Source of the DNA: Palaeococcus ferrophilus DSM 13482 | GTDB taxonomy: Archaea > Methanobacteriota_B > Thermococci > Thermococcales > Thermococcaceae | NCBI RefSeq assembly: GCF_000966265.1 | Contig: NZ_LANF01000009.1 | Coordinates: 62,001-126,000 of the forward strand | Reading direction: 5' to 3' | DNA length: 64,000 nucleotides | Shown: positions 8,230 through 18,122 of the stretch, piece by piece | Layout: each line of letters begins with the position of its first letter | How positions within the stretch are numbered: the stretch's first letter is position 1 | Translations under genes and position numbers: made by a program | Notes under the pieces: model-generated | The model's database searches: none | Told to the model about the DNA's origin: nothing | The model's input: the letters and a program-made list of their open reading frames with translations, nothing else

Positions 8230-9651
8230 ATGGATAGGGCCGCTTTCTTGGAAAAGGTTCGTGAGGGCGCGGAGCTAATCAGGATGCACACCGAGTTAGG
8301 GCACACCATACGCATTGTTTCTCACCGTGACGCCGACGGCATAACCGCGGGAGCGATCCTCGCGAAAGCGGTGGCTCGCGAGGGTGCGAGGTTTCACCTG
8401 AGCATCGTCAAGCAGCTCAGCGAGGACATAATAAAAGAGCTCGCAAAGGAGAAGCAGAAGGTGTACGTCTTCAGCGACCTCGGAAGCGGCTCCATAACGC
8501 TAATAGAGAGGTATTTGGCCGACGCCACAGTGGTTATAGCCGACCACCACCCACCCGAGGACGGGGAGATAGCGAACGACTCCCACGTTCTCGTGAACCC
8601 CACCGTGTTTGGCGCCAACAGCGTTAGAGACCTCAGCGGTTCGGGCGTGGCCTACTTCGTGGCCAGAGCTATGAACGATAGGAACCGCGATTTAAGCCCC
8701 CTCGCCCTCGTTGGTGCGGTGGGGGACATGCAGGAGATAGATGGCCAGTTCCACGGCCTCAACCTCGAGATAATAGAGGATGGAAAGGCCCTCGACTTAA
8801 TCGAGATTAGAAAAGAACTCCGTCTCTTTGGAAGGGAAACGAGAACCCTCGCCCAGATGCTTGCCTATGCCTCCAACCCCGAACTTCCAGAGATTACCGG
8901 CGACCTGAGGAACGCCATCGAGTGGCTGAAAGCCAAAAACTTCGATCCGGACATGAGGTACTGGCAGCTCCGCGAGGAGGAGAAGAGGAGGCTCCACGAC
9001 GCGCTGGTGGTTCACCTCATAAAGCACGACGTCCCCAAGGAGGACATAGACCGCCTTATCGGTGACGTGGTTCTCATAAAGGCCTACCCGGAGGGCGACC
9101 CGAGGCACGAGGCGAGGGAGTTCGCCACCCTTCTGAACGCCACTGGGAGGCTCAACAGGGGCACCCTTGGAGTTGCAATATGCCTCGGAGATGAGGGCGC
9201 CTACAGGGAAGCGGTAAAGCTCGTCGAGGAGTACAAGCGCGAACAGATAGAGATGAGACGGTACATAATCCAGAACTGGGGAAGCATCGTCGAGAAGGAG
9301 CACGCTTACGTTTTCTACGCCGGGAAGGACATAAAGGACACCATGGTGGGCATAGCGGCCAACATGGCAATAAACGCCGGCCTCGCGAATCCTGAGAAGC
9401 CGGTCATAATCGTGGCCGACAGCGAGGAGGACGGTGAGCTCGTCAAGGCATCCGCGAGGACTACGGAGAGGGCGCTCAAGAAGGGATACCACCTTGGGGA
9501 GGCCCTCAGGGAAGTGGCCGAAAAGATAGGCGGAGAGGGCGGCGGACACGCGATAGCGGCGGGAATACGCTTCCCACAGAAGAAGCTCGACGAGTTCATA
9601 GAACTCATTGACAGGGCCCTTGGAAGGCAGGTGAGGGGCGATGAAAATTAG
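8230..9651 (+). CDS. gan: DHH-family single-strand exonuclease, GAN/archaeal RecJ
   Basis: The 473-residue product has the DHH phosphoesterase motifs: [12 protein letters not shown] near residue 36, the FSDLGSGS segment, VIADHHPP near 98, and a C-terminal DHHA1 motif [12 protein letters not shown]. This is the arrangement of the GINS-associated nuclease of Thermococcus kodakarensis. That protein binds the GINS complex in the CMG replicative helicase and is the archaeal counterpart of Cdc45/RecJ. GGTGATCAA precedes the ATG. It sits between rps15 and pcc1, the same order I recall from other Thermococcales, and overlaps pcc1 by 11 bases. Confidence 0.92.
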   Translation: MDRAAFLEKVREGAELIRMHTELGHTIRIVSHRDADGITAGAILAKAVAREGARFHLSIVKQLSEDIIKELAKEKQKVYVFSDLGSGSITLIERYLADATVVIADHHPPEDGEIANDSHVLVNPTVFGANSVRDLSGSGVAYFVARAMNDRNRDLSPLALVGAVGDMQEIDGQFHGLNLEIIEDGKALDLIEIRKELRLFGRETRTLAQMLAYASNPELPEITGDLRNAIEWLKAKNFDPDMRYWQLREEEKRRLHDALVVHLIKHDVPKEDIDRLIGDVVLIKAYPEGDPRHEAREFATLLNATGRLNRGTLGVAICLGDEGAYREAVKLVEEYKREQIEMRRYIIQNWGSIVEKEHAYVFYAGKDIKDTMVGIAANMAINAGLANPEKPVIIVADSEEDGELVKASARTTERALKKGYHLGEALREVAEKIGGEGGGHAIAAGIRFPQKKLDEFIELIDRALGRQVRGDEN

Positions 9652-9913
9652 GGCGAGGGCGTACATAGAGTGGGACTACGGGGAGAACGCGAGGGCCATA
9701 GCAGAGGCAGTTGAGGTGGACAACCTCAACCTTCCGGAGAACCTAAACTTTAAAACCCTCTGGGAAGAGGGCAGGGTGATAACAAAAGTTAAATACTCCG
9801 GTGAGATTGAGAGTTTCATAGCGGCAATGGATGATTTGGTGTTTTCGGTCAAAATAGCCGAAGACGTAACCTCTCAAAATAATTTAGTGAAAAGGGAAGG
9901 ATCGGAGGTGTGA
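9641..9913 (+). CDS. pcc1: KEOPS complex subunit Pcc1
   Basis: The 90-residue protein with [12 protein letters not shown] and an [21 protein letters not shown] helix matches the small dimerising Pcc1 subunit of KEOPS. This complex attaches threonylcarbamoyl to A37 of ANN-decoding tRNAs. The start lies inside the 3' end of the GAN gene, and the stop overlaps the ribosome site of rps3ae, indicating translational coupling. The kinase partner Bud32 is encoded elsewhere in this window (59295-59963). Confidence 0.9.
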   Translation: MKIRARAYIEWDYGENARAIAEAVEVDNLNLPENLNFKTLWEEGRVITKVKYSGEIESFIAAMDDLVFSVKIAEDVTSQNNLVKREGSEV

Positions 9914-9915
9914 AA

Positions 9916-10518
9916 ATGGCAAAAGCAAGGTCGAAGAGGCAGGTTGCGGCTGCCAAGGATAAGTGGAAGTCAAAAGAGTGGTTCGTGGTTTACGCTCCAG
10001 AATTTTTCGGAAGCAGGGAGATAGGACTCACCCCGGCCGACGACCCCGAGAAGGTCAAGGGAAGGATCATCGAGACGACCCTCAAGGACCTCACTGGAGA
10101 CTTCACCAAGGGCCAGGTCAAGCTCTACTTCCAGATTTACGACGTCAAGGGTCAGAACGCCTACACCAAGTTCAAGGGTCACAAGCTCTCAAGGAGCTAC
10201 ATCCGCTCACTCGTCAGGAGGAGAACCACCCGCGTTGATGGCATATTCAACGTCACCACAAAGGACGGTTACAAGCTCCGCGTCATGGGAATGGTCGTCG
10301 CCTACAGGAGGATCCAGACCAGCCAGGAGAGGGCCATCAGGGCCATAATAAAGGACATAATCTACAAGAAGGCCGAAGAGCTCAACTTCGCCGACTTCGT
10401 CCTCGAGAGCGTTAGCGGAAAGATCGGGGCTGAGATAGCCAAGGAAGCGAGGAAGATATACCCGCTCAAGAGGGCGGAAGTCAGGAAGATAAAGGTTCTC
10501 GCAGAGCCGGAGGCGTGA
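9916..10518 (+). CDS. rps3ae: 30S ribosomal protein S3Ae
   Basis: The 200-residue basic protein contains [44 protein letters not shown] and the ending [18 protein letters not shown], all characteristic of archaeal S3Ae (eukaryotic eS1). The ATG at 9916 is preferred to the GTG at 9910 because GGAGGTG at 9904-9910 is the ribosome site. Confidence 0.97.
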   Translation: MAKARSKRQVAAAKDKWKSKEWFVVYAPEFFGSREIGLTPADDPEKVKGRIIETTLKDLTGDFTKGQVKLYFQIYDVKGQNAYTKFKGHKLSRSYIRSLVRRRTTRVDGIFNVTTKDGYKLRVMGMVVAYRRIQTSQERAIRAIIKDIIYKKAEELNFADFVLESVSGKIGAEIAKEARKIYPLKRAEVRKIKVLAEPEA

Positions 10519-10543
10519 AGCCTCTACTTCTCCCATTTCCTCA

Positions 10544-10603
10544 CGGCGGATGAGGAGATGGCGGATTGCTGAGAAGTGATGACGACCTTAGGGTCTGACG
10601 CCA
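10544..10603 (+). ncRNA. C/D box sRNA (2'-O-methylation guide)
   Basis: The gene lies between rps3ae and the convergent gltT gene. In order: stem arm GGCG (10545-10548), box C ATGAGGA (10550-10556, one mismatch to RTGATGA), a 12-base guide, box D' CTGA (10569-10572), a 4-base spacer, box C' TGATGA (10577-10582), a second 12-base guide, box D CTGA (10595-10598), and stem arm CGCC (10599-10602). Both guides have the 12-base spacing typical of archaeal C/D RNPs, and the terminal arms pair perfectly. Targets are not assigned here. Confidence 0.85.
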
Positions 10604-10623
10604 GATTAAAAAGTGAAAAGGGT

Positions 10624-11904
10624 TTACCATTTGCTTTCGTCAAGTTCTCCCTCCGTCTTTGCCACTATAGTTGTTCCGGCGAGATCGCCCGTGACGTTGA
10701 CCATCGTTCTTCCCATGTCCAGTATGGCGTCTATTCCGAGTATCATGGCGTAGGCCAATGCAACGGGACTCCCAGCCGTCAGCTCAAGCCCAACGCTCTG
10801 GAGGACCATCGCGAGCATTATCGCCCCGGCACCAGGAACTCCGGCGGTTCCTATTGAGGCAAGAACTGCCGTAAGCACAATCACAAGCTGCTGGCCGAAT
10901 GTGAGGGGTTGTCCTATCGCGTTTGCCACGAAGAGAACCGTGACTCCCTGGTAGAGCGCCGTTCCGTCCATGTTTATCGTGGCACCGAGGGGCAGGGTGA
11001 AGGAGAATATGCTCTCGTCAATCCCCATGTTCTCCTCGGCAACGCGCATCGTAACTGGCAGCGTTCCGCTTGAGCTCCTTGTCACGAAGGCGGTAATCAT
11101 GGCGTCCTTGGCCTTCGAGAGGAACTTGAGGGGGTCTATGCCGAAGCCCTTGAGAAGGACGAAGTAAACGATGGCTATCTGGAGTATGAGGCCGAGATAA
11201 ACCGCGACCACCACCTTCGCGAGCGGGCCAACGACCTTCGTCCCCTGATCGGCCATGACGTAGGCGATGAGGGCGAACACACCTATGGGCGCGTACTGCA
11301 TGACACCCCTGACTATGAGGTACATTGCCTCGGCGAGACCATCGAAGAACCTCAGGACGGTCTTTCCGGCCGTTTTGATCCTCTCGTCATCGGAGTTGAC
11401 CAGGTAGCTCAGCGCTATTCCGAGCACTATTGCGAAGAATATCGTGGGAAGCACGTCTCCGCTTGAGAGCGCTCCGAAGGGGTTCTTGGGTACTATGTTG
11501 AGCAGCGTGGAGACGATGGACGGGGCGCTCGCCTGTATGGCCTTTCCTTCTCCCGTGCCGAGACTTATTCCCGTGCCGACTCTGAAGAGGTTGCCCATCA
11601 GGAGCCCGAAGAACACGGCGAAGGCCGATGTGAGGAGGTAGTAAACCACTATCTTAATCCCCACCCTTCCGAGCTTCGCGGGGCTTATGCTCGCCGCTCC
11701 GACGACGAGGGAGGCCAGGATTATGGGCATCACTAGCATTTTGAGCAGTCTAACGAAGAGGTCACCGAAGGGCTTGATGTAGGTCTTGACTGCCTCGGTG
11801 TAGCCGGCGTAGCCGAGTATTAAGCCCACCACTGCACCCAAAATCAGCCCCAGCAGTATCTTCTGCAGAATCGGATAGTCGAGATACCTTCTTATAATCC
11901 CCAA
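10624..11904 (-). CDS. gltT: Sodium-coupled aspartate/glutamate symporter (GltPh/GltTk family)
   Basis: The 426-residue membrane protein is highly similar to the structurally known GltPh and GltTk. It has [15 protein letters not shown], the HP1 tip [12 protein letters not shown], the TM7 NMDGTALYQ sodium/substrate site, the HP2 segment [13 protein letters not shown] and TM8 [16 protein letters not shown]. The ending ELDESKW is as in GltTk. It carries out elevator-type uptake of L-aspartate with sodium ions. I choose the TTG at 11904 ([11 protein letters not shown]), since GAGGTG lies six bases upstream and this matches the GltPh N-terminus; the frame runs up to a GTG at 11913. A TATA box is at 11965-11980. 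Confidence 0.95.
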   Translation of the reverse strand: MGIIRRYLDYPILQKILLGLILGAVVGLILGYAGYTEAVKTYIKPFGDLFVRLLKMLVMPIILASLVVGAASISPAKLGRVGIKIVVYYLLTSAFAVFFGLLMGNLFRVGTGISLGTGEGKAIQASAPSIVSTLLNIVPKNPFGALSSGDVLPTIFFAIVLGIALSYLVNSDDERIKTAGKTVLRFFDGLAEAMYLIVRGVMQYAPIGVFALIAYVMADQGTKVVGPLAKVVVAVYLGLILQIAIVYFVLLKGFGIDPLKFLSKAKDAMITAFVTRSSSGTLPVTMRVAEENMGIDESIFSFTLPLGATINMDGTALYQGVTVLFVANAIGQPLTFGQQLVIVLTAVLASIGTAGVPGAGAIMLAMVLQSVGLELTAGSPVALAYAMILGIDAILDMGRTMVNVTGDLAGTTIVAKTEGELDESKW

Positions 11905-11964
11905 TCGCAACACCTCGCCATTGTTGTATATCCGTGTTTATGGCAGCATTTCTTTGTACCTTTA

Positions 11965-11980
11965 CGTATATAAATGCTGT
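11965..11980 (-). promoter_or_regulatory. TATA promoter of gltT
   Basis: On the minus strand ACAGCATTTATATACG lies about 60 bases before the gltT start. Confidence 0.6.
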
Positions 11981-12044
11981 GGCTCCCATGACACGCATTT
12001 CGATAAACTCCAAAGAATAGAAGGAGTGCCGAATCGTCATCTCG

Positions 12045-12767
12045 TCAGTTGAACCTTATGGAAACGTCCCCGTAGAGAATCCTAGTTACTCTCCCCCCAA
12101 CGTCCACAAGGAGGCATCCATCGTCGTCCACATCCAGAGCGACACCCTCAAAGGGCTCATCGCCAAGGACGCGAACCCTTGTCCCGAGTATCGCCCTCGA
12201 GCGCCACTCCTCCAGAACCCTGGCCCTATCCTTCAGGAAGACGGAGTACCATAAATCCAGAGCCTCAACGAGCGTCCTAAAGAACTCCGGAAGCGGAACT
12301 TCCCTGCCCAGAACATCCTTGAGCGAAATCCCCTCCTCGGGAGCAGGGTTGTTCACGTTGATTCCCATGCCGAGGACGACGTGATTGACCTCCTCCAGAA
12401 AGCTGGCCTCCGAGAGTATCCCACACACCTTCTTTCCGTTCACCAGAACATCGTTGGGCCACTTTATCCTGCCCTCCACACCCCATGCTTTCAAAGCGTC
12501 CGTAACGGCCAGGGCCCCAACGAAGACGAGCTTCGGAACTTCGGAGGGGGGAATCCTCGGCTTGAGGATAACGCTCATCCACAGGCCTCCCCTCGATGAG
12601 ACCCACGAACGCCCTTTTCGTCCCCTTCCCCTCGTCTGCACGTCCGCCACCACGACGGTTCCCTCGTCCTCGCGGGCGGCTATCGAGCGGGCGTAATCAT
12701 TGGTGGAGCCAACCTCCCGGAGGTAGATAACCTTCCGACCGATGAGCTTTGATCCAATTCCCAGCAT
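12045..12767 (-). CDS. birA: Biotin--protein ligase (BirA)
   Basis: The 240-residue product has the biotin ligase core: [10 protein letters not shown], then the biotinyl-adenylate loop [11 protein letters not shown], then [21 protein letters not shown]-terminal SH3-like domain ends at residue 240. There is no N-terminal HTH, so it is the catalytic short form common in Thermococcales. It activates biotin and transfers it to the lysine of a carrier protein. A likely substrate is encoded nearby: the biotinyl domain at the end of the 13785-15545 protein. It is divergent from the aldolase gene. Confidence 0.95.
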   Translation of the reverse strand: MLGIGSKLIGRKVIYLREVGSTNDYARSIAAREDEGTVVVADVQTRGRGRKGRSWVSSRGGLWMSVILKPRIPPSEVPKLVFVGALAVTDALKAWGVEGRIKWPNDVLVNGKKVCGILSEASFLEEVNHVVLGMGINVNNPAPEEGISLKDVLGREVPLPEFFRTLVEALDLWYSVFLKDRARVLEEWRSRAILGTRVRVLGDEPFEGVALDVDDDGCLLVDVGGRVTRILYGDVSIRFN

Positions 12768-12863
12768 GCTCCCACCGAAACCGTTTTGGGGGAGGAGGTT
12801 AATAGTGTTTCGAGGGCAAAGTTTAAATTATTCCAAACTCATGTATCACCAGGGGTGAATAAC

Positions 12864-13709
12864 ATGGATGCCTACCAGAGCGTTGGGATTAGGAGAAGGC
12901 TTAAGAGGTTCTTCCGCAGGGACGGAAGGGCTTTGATATTCGCCATGGACCACGGCTTCGAGCACGGGCCGACGGACTTTGAAGAGCACTGGGAGCACGT
13001 TAACCCGAAGGTCATTATAAGAAAGGTCGTCAGGGCCGGAATAGACGGCGTCATGATGCTCCCCGGCATTGTCAGAATAGCCGGCGATGAGCTCAAGCCC
13101 GACACGGGGCTTATGATAAAGCTCACGAGCAAGACGAACCTCAGGCCCAAGGATGATCAGCTCCTCCAGAGCCAGCTGGGCTTCGTTGAGGACGCCATAA
13201 AGCTCGGCGCCGATGCGATAGCGGCAACCGTTTACTGGGGCTCACCTCAAGAAGACGTTATGATGCGCCAGTTCGCGGAGATAGCGAGCTACGCCCACGA
13301 TTTGGGCTTCCCGGTGGTCCAGTTCGCCTATCCACGCGGCCCGTACATCAACGAGCGCTACGGTAAAAAGGAAGACTACCGTGTAGTTATGTACGGCGCG
13401 AGGGCGGCGGCGGAGAGCGGCGCGGACATGATAAAGACCTACTGGACCGGCTCAAGGGAGACATTCGCCAAGGTCGTTGATGCCGCCGCTGGAGTGCCAG
13501 TTCTCCTCAGTGGAGGGGCGAAGACCGACAACCCGGTTGACTTCCTCAAGCTCGTGTGGGAGGTCATTGAGGCCGGTGGCTCTGGAGCCGTCGTCGGAAG
13601 GAACATCTTCCAGCGCGAGAACCCAGAACCTTTCATAAAGGCTCTCCTCAAGGTCGTCCACAGGAACGAGGACCCTGAGGAGGCTGCGAAAGCCGAGGGG
13701 CTTCTCTGA
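12864..13709 (+). CDS. fba: Archaeal class I fructose-bisphosphate aldolase (DhnA/FbaB type)
   Basis: The 281-residue TIM barrel contains [26 protein letters not shown], the Schiff-base region [11 protein letters not shown] and the phosphate-binding LLSGGAKT and [10 protein letters not shown]. It catalyses reversible aldol cleavage of fructose 1,6-bisphosphate in the modified Embden-Meyerhof pathway and gluconeogenesis. The ATG at 12864 follows GGGGTGAATAAC. The frame is open further upstream to 12786, but a TATA-like AGTTTAAATTA near 12820 lies in that stretch, so the longer form is unlikely. Confidence 0.95.
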   Translation: MDAYQSVGIRRRLKRFFRRDGRALIFAMDHGFEHGPTDFEEHWEHVNPKVIIRKVVRAGIDGVMMLPGIVRIAGDELKPDTGLMIKLTSKTNLRPKDDQLLQSQLGFVEDAIKLGADAIAATVYWGSPQEDVMMRQFAEIASYAHDLGFPVVQFAYPRGPYINERYGKKEDYRVVMYGARAAAESGADMIKTYWTGSRETFAKVVDAAAGVPVLLSGGAKTDNPVDFLKLVWEVIEAGGSGAVVGRNIFQRENPEPFIKALLKVVHRNEDPEEAAKAEGLL

Positions 13710-13784
13710 CTCCTCATTTCACATTTTTGGCCAGCAAGTTAAATATAGCTCTTCTCCATTAGTCTTAACCGGAGGTGAGGGGGA

Positions 13785-15545
13785 ATGGTGAGGGTAATAG
13801 ACACGACCTTTAGGGACGCTCATCAGTCACTCATAGCAACCCGCCTGCAGACGGAGGACATGCTTGCCATAGCCGAGAAGATGGACAGGATAGGATTCTA
13901 CTCCATGGAGGTCTGGGGAGGGGCAACATTCGACGTCTCCATACGCTACCTCAACGAGGACCCATGGGAGCGCCTAAGGCTCCTGAGGGAACACATAAAG
14001 AGAACAAAGCTCCAGATGCTCCTCCGCGGCCAGAACCTCGTTGGATACAAACACTACCCTGATGATGTTGTTGAAAAGTTCGTAGAGCTGGCCCACAGGA
14101 ACGGGATAGAGGTATTCCGCGTCTTCGATGCCCTCAACGACGTGAGGAACATGGAGGTGGCGATAAGGAAGGCCAAGGAAGTCGGCGCCGAGGTTCAGGG
14201 GGCGATAGCCTACACTACCGGCAAGGTGTTCACACTGGAATACTACATGAAGAAGGTCGAGGAGCTCCTTGCCCTGGAGGTTGACGTCATAACCATCAAG
14301 GACATGGCGGCCCTACTGACGCCCTGGAAGGCCTACGAACTCGTCAGCGAGATAAAGGAGAGATACGGCATCCCGGTCAACGTTCACACCCACTCAACCA
14401 CCGGAATGGCGGTCGCGACCTACCTAAAAGCTATCGAGGCCGGGGCAGACTTCATAGACACCGCCATAAGCCCGCTCGCCTTTGGAACGGCCCAGCCCGG
14501 CATACAGACCATATGGCATGCCATTCCTGAGACTCTCGAAGACCTCGACCGCGAGCTCATTCACGAGGTCTCGCGCTACCTCAAGAAACTCCTAGACGAG
14601 AAGTACTCGGGCCTGCTGCCCAAGGAGGCCCTCATGGTCAACCCCTACGTCCTCAAGTACCAGGTTCCGGGCGGAATGTACTCCAACCTCATAAGCCAGC
14701 TCAAGGAGATGAAGGCCCTCGACAGATTGAATGAAGTCCTCGAGGAGATACCGCGTGTTAGGGAAGACCTCGGCTGGCCGCCGCTTGTCACTCCCACCAG
14801 CCAGATAGTTGGCACCCAGGCGGTCCTCAACGTCCTCTTTGGGAGGTACGAGCGGGTAACCGAGGAGGTCAAGAACTACATCAAGGGACTCTACGGAAGG
14901 CCGCCGGCGGAAATAAATCCAGAGCTCAAGAAGAAGGTGCTCGGAGACGAGGAGCCGATAACGGTAAGGCCCGGCAAGCTTTTGGAGCCGGCCCTCGAGA
15001 AATGCAGGAAAGAACTTGAGAAGCTCGGAATCGAGAGGGAGGAGGACGTCCTCACCTACTGCCTCTTCCCGCAGACAGCGAGGGAGTTCTTTGAGGCGAG
15101 AAGGACCGGGAGGAAAGGGCCGAAGATGCCACCAAGGGTGCAGAGGTTGAAACTCTACGTGAACGGCGTCGAGTTCGAGGTCGGACTCGAGGGGGTTGAC
15201 CTTAGCGCGCTGAAATACATGCCTTCGATGGCGGGCATCATGCCAACCTCAACGCCTCAAACCACGGCAACGGTTCCAACGGCCGCTCCAAGTGCTCCAA
15301 CCACAGCTACAACACCAACTCCCGCCGCAGGCGAGGGCGTTGTCACTGCTCCGATGCCCGGAAAAATCCTTAGAATCCTCGTTAAGGAGGGCGAGGAGGT
15401 CAAGACGGGTCAGGGGCTTCTCGTGCTCGAGGCAATGAAGATGGAGAACGAGATTCCCTCACCGATGGACGGCGTCGTTAAGAGGGTACTCGTGAGGGAG
15501 GGTGAAACCGTGGACACGGGAAGGGCATTGGTGGAGCTGGGCTGA
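13785..15545 (+). CDS. Pyruvate/oxaloacetate carboxyltransferase with C-terminal biotin carrier domain (PycB/OadA-like)
   Basis: The 586-residue product has three parts. An HMGL-like carboxyltransferase barrel starts DTTFRDAHQSL and contains FRVFDALNDVRNM and the metal-binding VNVHTHSTTGMA. A middle conserved PYC/OADA domain follows. After a Thr/Pro/Ala-rich linker (about 485-515) comes a biotinyl domain with LEAMKMENE and biotin-accepting Lys552. It transfers carboxyl between carboxybiotin and pyruvate. Whether it works as oxaloacetate decarboxylase or with a separate biotin carboxylase cannot be told here; no carboxylase or membrane subunit lies nearby. GGAGGTGAGG precedes the ATG. The BirA gene 1 kb upstream is a plausible modifier. 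Confidence 0.9.
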   Translation: MVRVIDTTFRDAHQSLIATRLQTEDMLAIAEKMDRIGFYSMEVWGGATFDVSIRYLNEDPWERLRLLREHIKRTKLQMLLRGQNLVGYKHYPDDVVEKFVELAHRNGIEVFRVFDALNDVRNMEVAIRKAKEVGAEVQGAIAYTTGKVFTLEYYMKKVEELLALEVDVITIKDMAALLTPWKAYELVSEIKERYGIPVNVHTHSTTGMAVATYLKAIEAGADFIDTAISPLAFGTAQPGIQTIWHAIPETLEDLDRELIHEVSRYLKKLLDEKYSGLLPKEALMVNPYVLKYQVPGGMYSNLISQLKEMKALDRLNEVLEEIPRVREDLGWPPLVTPTSQIVGTQAVLNVLFGRYERVTEEVKNYIKGLYGRPPAEINPELKKKVLGDEEPITVRPGKLLEPALEKCRKELEKLGIEREEDVLTYCLFPQTAREFFEARRTGRKGPKMPPRVQRLKLYVNGVEFEVGLEGVDLSALKYMPSMAGIMPTSTPQTTATVPTAAPSAPTTATTPTPAAGEGVVTAPMPGKILRILVKEGEEVKTGQGLLVLEAMKMENEIPSPMDGVVKRVLVREGETVDTGRALVELG

Positions 15546-15707
15546 CCCTTCCCATTTCAGGTTTGAGGTTCACTCCAAAATCGGGTTGAGGTTCCCTCAA
15601 AGAACCTATCAAAGCCGTTTAACTTGAGAGAGTAAAGTGAAATTTGCTTCTTTTTAACAATCCTCCAACAAATTCCGAATTTTGTTAGGTTGAAGCCGCG
15701 AGGCGCC

Positions 15708-15724
15708 GAAAAGCATTTATATGG
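15708..15724 (+). promoter_or_regulatory. TATA/BRE promoter of cstA
   Basis: GAAAAGCATTTATATGG fits the Thermococcales BRE/TATA pattern, 45-60 bases before the cstA ATG. Upstream, TTGAGGTTCACTC (15563-15575) and TTGAGGTTCCCTC (15586-15598) form a short imperfect direct repeat with 23-base period. Confidence 0.6.
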
Positions 15725-15768
15725 ACATAATATTACATTACTGAGAAAATCTTCACGGGGGTGCTGAA

Positions 15769-17502
15769 ATGAACTCCGCTGTGGTAATTTTGGTGGCCGC
15801 GGTCATATACGTGGCCATGTACTTCACGTACGGAAAGAATCTGCAGAATAAGGTAGTTAAGGCCGACCCCAACAAACCAACACCGGCCCACGCACTCTAC
15901 GATGGTGTGGATTACGTCCCAGCCCACCCGCTGGTTCTCTACGGACACCACTTCGCTTCGATTGCAGGAGCCGGACCGATAGTCGGTCCTGCAGTGGCAA
16001 TGGCATGGGGATGGCTGCCAGGACTCATCTGGGTCTGGTTCGGAAACGTCTTCATCGGTGCCGTCCATGACTATCTCGCACTGATGTCCTCCGTCCGCTA
16101 CGATGGTAAGTCCGTCCAGTGGATTGCAGGAAAGCTCATGAGCAAGAGGACGGGAATAGCGTTCGAGGTCTACATATGGTTCGCCCTCCTCCTCGTTGTG
16201 GCCGCGTTCACCTCGGTCATAGCGGGAATATACTCAAAGACCCCTGAGGCTGCCACCGCTTCGCTGCTCTTCCTGGTCTCGGCGGTTATCGTAGGCTACC
16301 TCATGTACAAGACGAGCCTCCACTTCGCCGGGGCGACGGTCATAGGCCTTATCCTCGTAGCAATCTCAGTCTGGCTCGGCTTCAAGTTCCCGATACACGC
16401 CACATACCACCAGTGGGCACTCTTCCTCCTCGTGTACATCGTCGTGGCGGCGTCACTTCCGGTCTGGATACTCCTGCAGCCAAGGGATTACCTCAACGCA
16501 TATCTGCTGTGGTTCGGCCTCATACTCGGTGGCCTTGCCTTCATCGTTATAGGGGGCAAGGGAACCTTCACCGCACCGGCCTTCACCACCTGGAGCGCTC
16601 ACGTCGTCGGTGGAAAGCCCTCACCATTCTGGCCCACGATACCCCTCGTTATCGCCTGTGGTGCCCTCAGCGGATTCCACTCTATAGTCGGTTCCGGAAC
16701 CTCATCAAAGCAGCTTGACAACGAGATACACGGTCTCATGGTCGGCTACGGTGGAATGTTCACCGAGGGCTTCCTCTCAACCATCGTTATAGCCTCGATA
16801 GCGGTCTACGGCTTCCAGGTCTTCTCCGATGCCGGCCTCAGCATAACGGCGGGCGACTGGGCTGCCAAGTACGCACCCCTTGTGGCCAGCAAGGTAGGAA
16901 AGACCGGAATCTTCGCCAAGAGCTACGCCTACGGTCTAACTAACGCCTTTGGCATTGACTATAAGTTCGGTGTGGTCTTCGCGAGCCTCTGGGTTTCAGC
17001 CTTCGCCCTAACCTCGCTCGACACCGCTACGAGGCTTGGCCGCTTTGCCTGGCAGGAAGTCTTTGGGATGGTCGTTGACACCAGCGAGGGCTTCTGGAAG
17101 ACCGTTACCAACAAGTGGGTCGCTTCGGTGATAATAGCCATCCTCGGTGTTCTCCTTGCATGGGGCAACCAGTGGCTCATCCTCTGGCCGGCCTTCAGCG
17201 GTATGAACCAGATGCTCGCGAGCATTGCAATGATGACCGCCGCCCTCTGGGTCGCCAAGATACAGAAGGCAGGGAAGTGGACGTGGGCTGTGCTCATACC
17301 GGCGCTCTTCCTCTGGATCACAGTGACCCTAGCACTTGGCTGGTTCCTCGTGGTAGTGGTGCCGGGAATAGGAGACCCGCTGACGAAGTACAGCGTCGGC
17401 CTCATAACCCTCGTCGGCCTTCTCCTCAACCTGCTCCTCGCCTTTGACTTCTGGGGAGCCTGGCAGAAGCCGACGGAAGAGTACGAGGCTGCAAAGGCCT
17501 GA
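15769..17502 (+). CDS. cstA: CstA-family transporter (carbon starvation protein A)
   Basis: The 577-residue protein is hydrophobic over most of its length, with well over ten membrane segments. It carries family motifs HHFASIAGAGPIVGP near residue 65, VGSGTSSKQLD near 307 and WPAFSGMNQMLASIAM near 475. Bacterial CstA/BtsT homologues carry pyruvate or peptides; substrate here is unknown. It has a TATA box at 15708-15724 and GGGGGTGCTGAA before the ATG. A string of closely spaced genes follows on the same strand (17540-20072), so it may head that operon, with a 37-base gap before the next start. Confidence 0.9.
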   Translation: MNSAVVILVAAVIYVAMYFTYGKNLQNKVVKADPNKPTPAHALYDGVDYVPAHPLVLYGHHFASIAGAGPIVGPAVAMAWGWLPGLIWVWFGNVFIGAVHDYLALMSSVRYDGKSVQWIAGKLMSKRTGIAFEVYIWFALLLVVAAFTSVIAGIYSKTPEAATASLLFLVSAVIVGYLMYKTSLHFAGATVIGLILVAISVWLGFKFPIHATYHQWALFLLVYIVVAASLPVWILLQPRDYLNAYLLWFGLILGGLAFIVIGGKGTFTAPAFTTWSAHVVGGKPSPFWPTIPLVIACGALSGFHSIVGSGTSSKQLDNEIHGLMVGYGGMFTEGFLSTIVIASIAVYGFQVFSDAGLSITAGDWAAKYAPLVASKVGKTGIFAKSYAYGLTNAFGIDYKFGVVFASLWVSAFALTSLDTATRLGRFAWQEVFGMVVDTSEGFWKTVTNKWVASVIIAILGVLLAWGNQWLILWPAFSGMNQMLASIAMMTAALWVAKIQKAGKWTWAVLIPALFLWITVTLALGWFLVVVVPGIGDPLTKYSVGLITLVGLLLNLLLAFDFWGAWQKPTEEYEAAKA

Positions 17503-17539
17503 AGGCTTTTCCTTTTTACTCCTTTTTGGGGGAAGATTC

Positions 17540-17821
17540 ATGAACACGAAAAAGATTCTCTACTGGATTTCAGCCCCTATCCGCGTCCTGTGGGAGTTCC
17601 ACAAGGGATTTGAGCTGTACTACGTTAGGGGAATTGAATGGGAGGAAGAGGAACTCGAAAACATCTTCGCGCTCATACTGTTTGGGGACTACATCGGGCT
17701 CCCCCATCCGCCAACGGAGTTGAGTTTCCGGTTGCTCCCCCACGTAATCAGGGAGCTCTACGTTATGGAAGAGAAGAGCACGAAAGAGTTCTCACTGAAA
17801 ACCGGATGGATCGGTGTGTGA
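17540..17821 (+). CDS. Small conserved protein A, paralogous to the next gene
   Basis: The 93-residue protein has no family I can name. Residues from about 37 on (EEELENIFALILFG, then IGLPHPPTEL, then RLLPHVIRELYVM) are clearly related to the 95-residue product of 17825-18112. This shared core has an acidic helix, a hydrophobic FALIL stretch, a glycine/proline turn and a second amphipathic helix. The N-terminal 35 residues are hydrophobic/basic. The ATG at 17540 follows GGGGGAAGATTC. It lies between cstA and the ArsA/Get3-like gene, which suggests a client, adaptor or regulatory role for the pair (inference only). Confidence 0.75.
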   Translation: MNTKKILYWISAPIRVLWEFHKGFELYYVRGIEWEEEELENIFALILFGDYIGLPHPPTELSFRLLPHVIRELYVMEEKSTKEFSLKTGWIGV

Positions 17822-17824
17822 GGG

Positions 17825-18112
17825 ATGGATATGGTCAAAAAAATCATTGAAGATGTAAAGGCATTCCTTCAGGGGTTTGCGAGCTCATTCAAGGACCAGT
17901 CAACGGAGTACATCGAGTTCGAGGAGAGGGAATTGGAGAACGTTTTTGCCCTTATACTGATGGGTTCCTTCATAGGGATTCCCAGTCCACCGACGACTCT
18001 CGTGGTTCGCCTAATGCCCCACATGCTCCGTGAGATGTACGTCATGCAACAGAGGGCGGCCAGCCTCGATGACATATTCGGGGAGATAGCGGGGATGTTC
18101 GACATTGACTGA
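17825..18112 (+). CDS. Small conserved protein B, paralogue of protein A
   Basis: The 95-residue product starts 3 bases after the previous stop. It has the same core as protein A (RELENVFALILMG, IGIPSPPTTL, RLMPHMLREMYVM) at about residues 37-76. The N-terminal helix differs, and the acidic C-terminus (DDIFGEIAGMFDID) is unlike A. A tandem duplication followed by divergence is the simplest origin. Its stop lies 10 bases before the ATPase start, within the GAGGTGGTC ribosome site. Function unknown. Confidence 0.78.
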   Translation: MDMVKKIIEDVKAFLQGFASSFKDQSTEYIEFEERELENVFALILMGSFIGIPSPPTTLVVRLMPHMLREMYVMQQRAASLDDIFGEIAGMFDID

Positions 18113-18122
18113 GGTGGTCGAA

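Noticed and set aside
12000-12050. Possible C/D box RNA at the biotin ligase stop (CTGA, then GATGAC on the minus strand).
   Set aside because: Only a D'/C' pair is seen, no box C or D at the right distance and part lies in the birA coding end.
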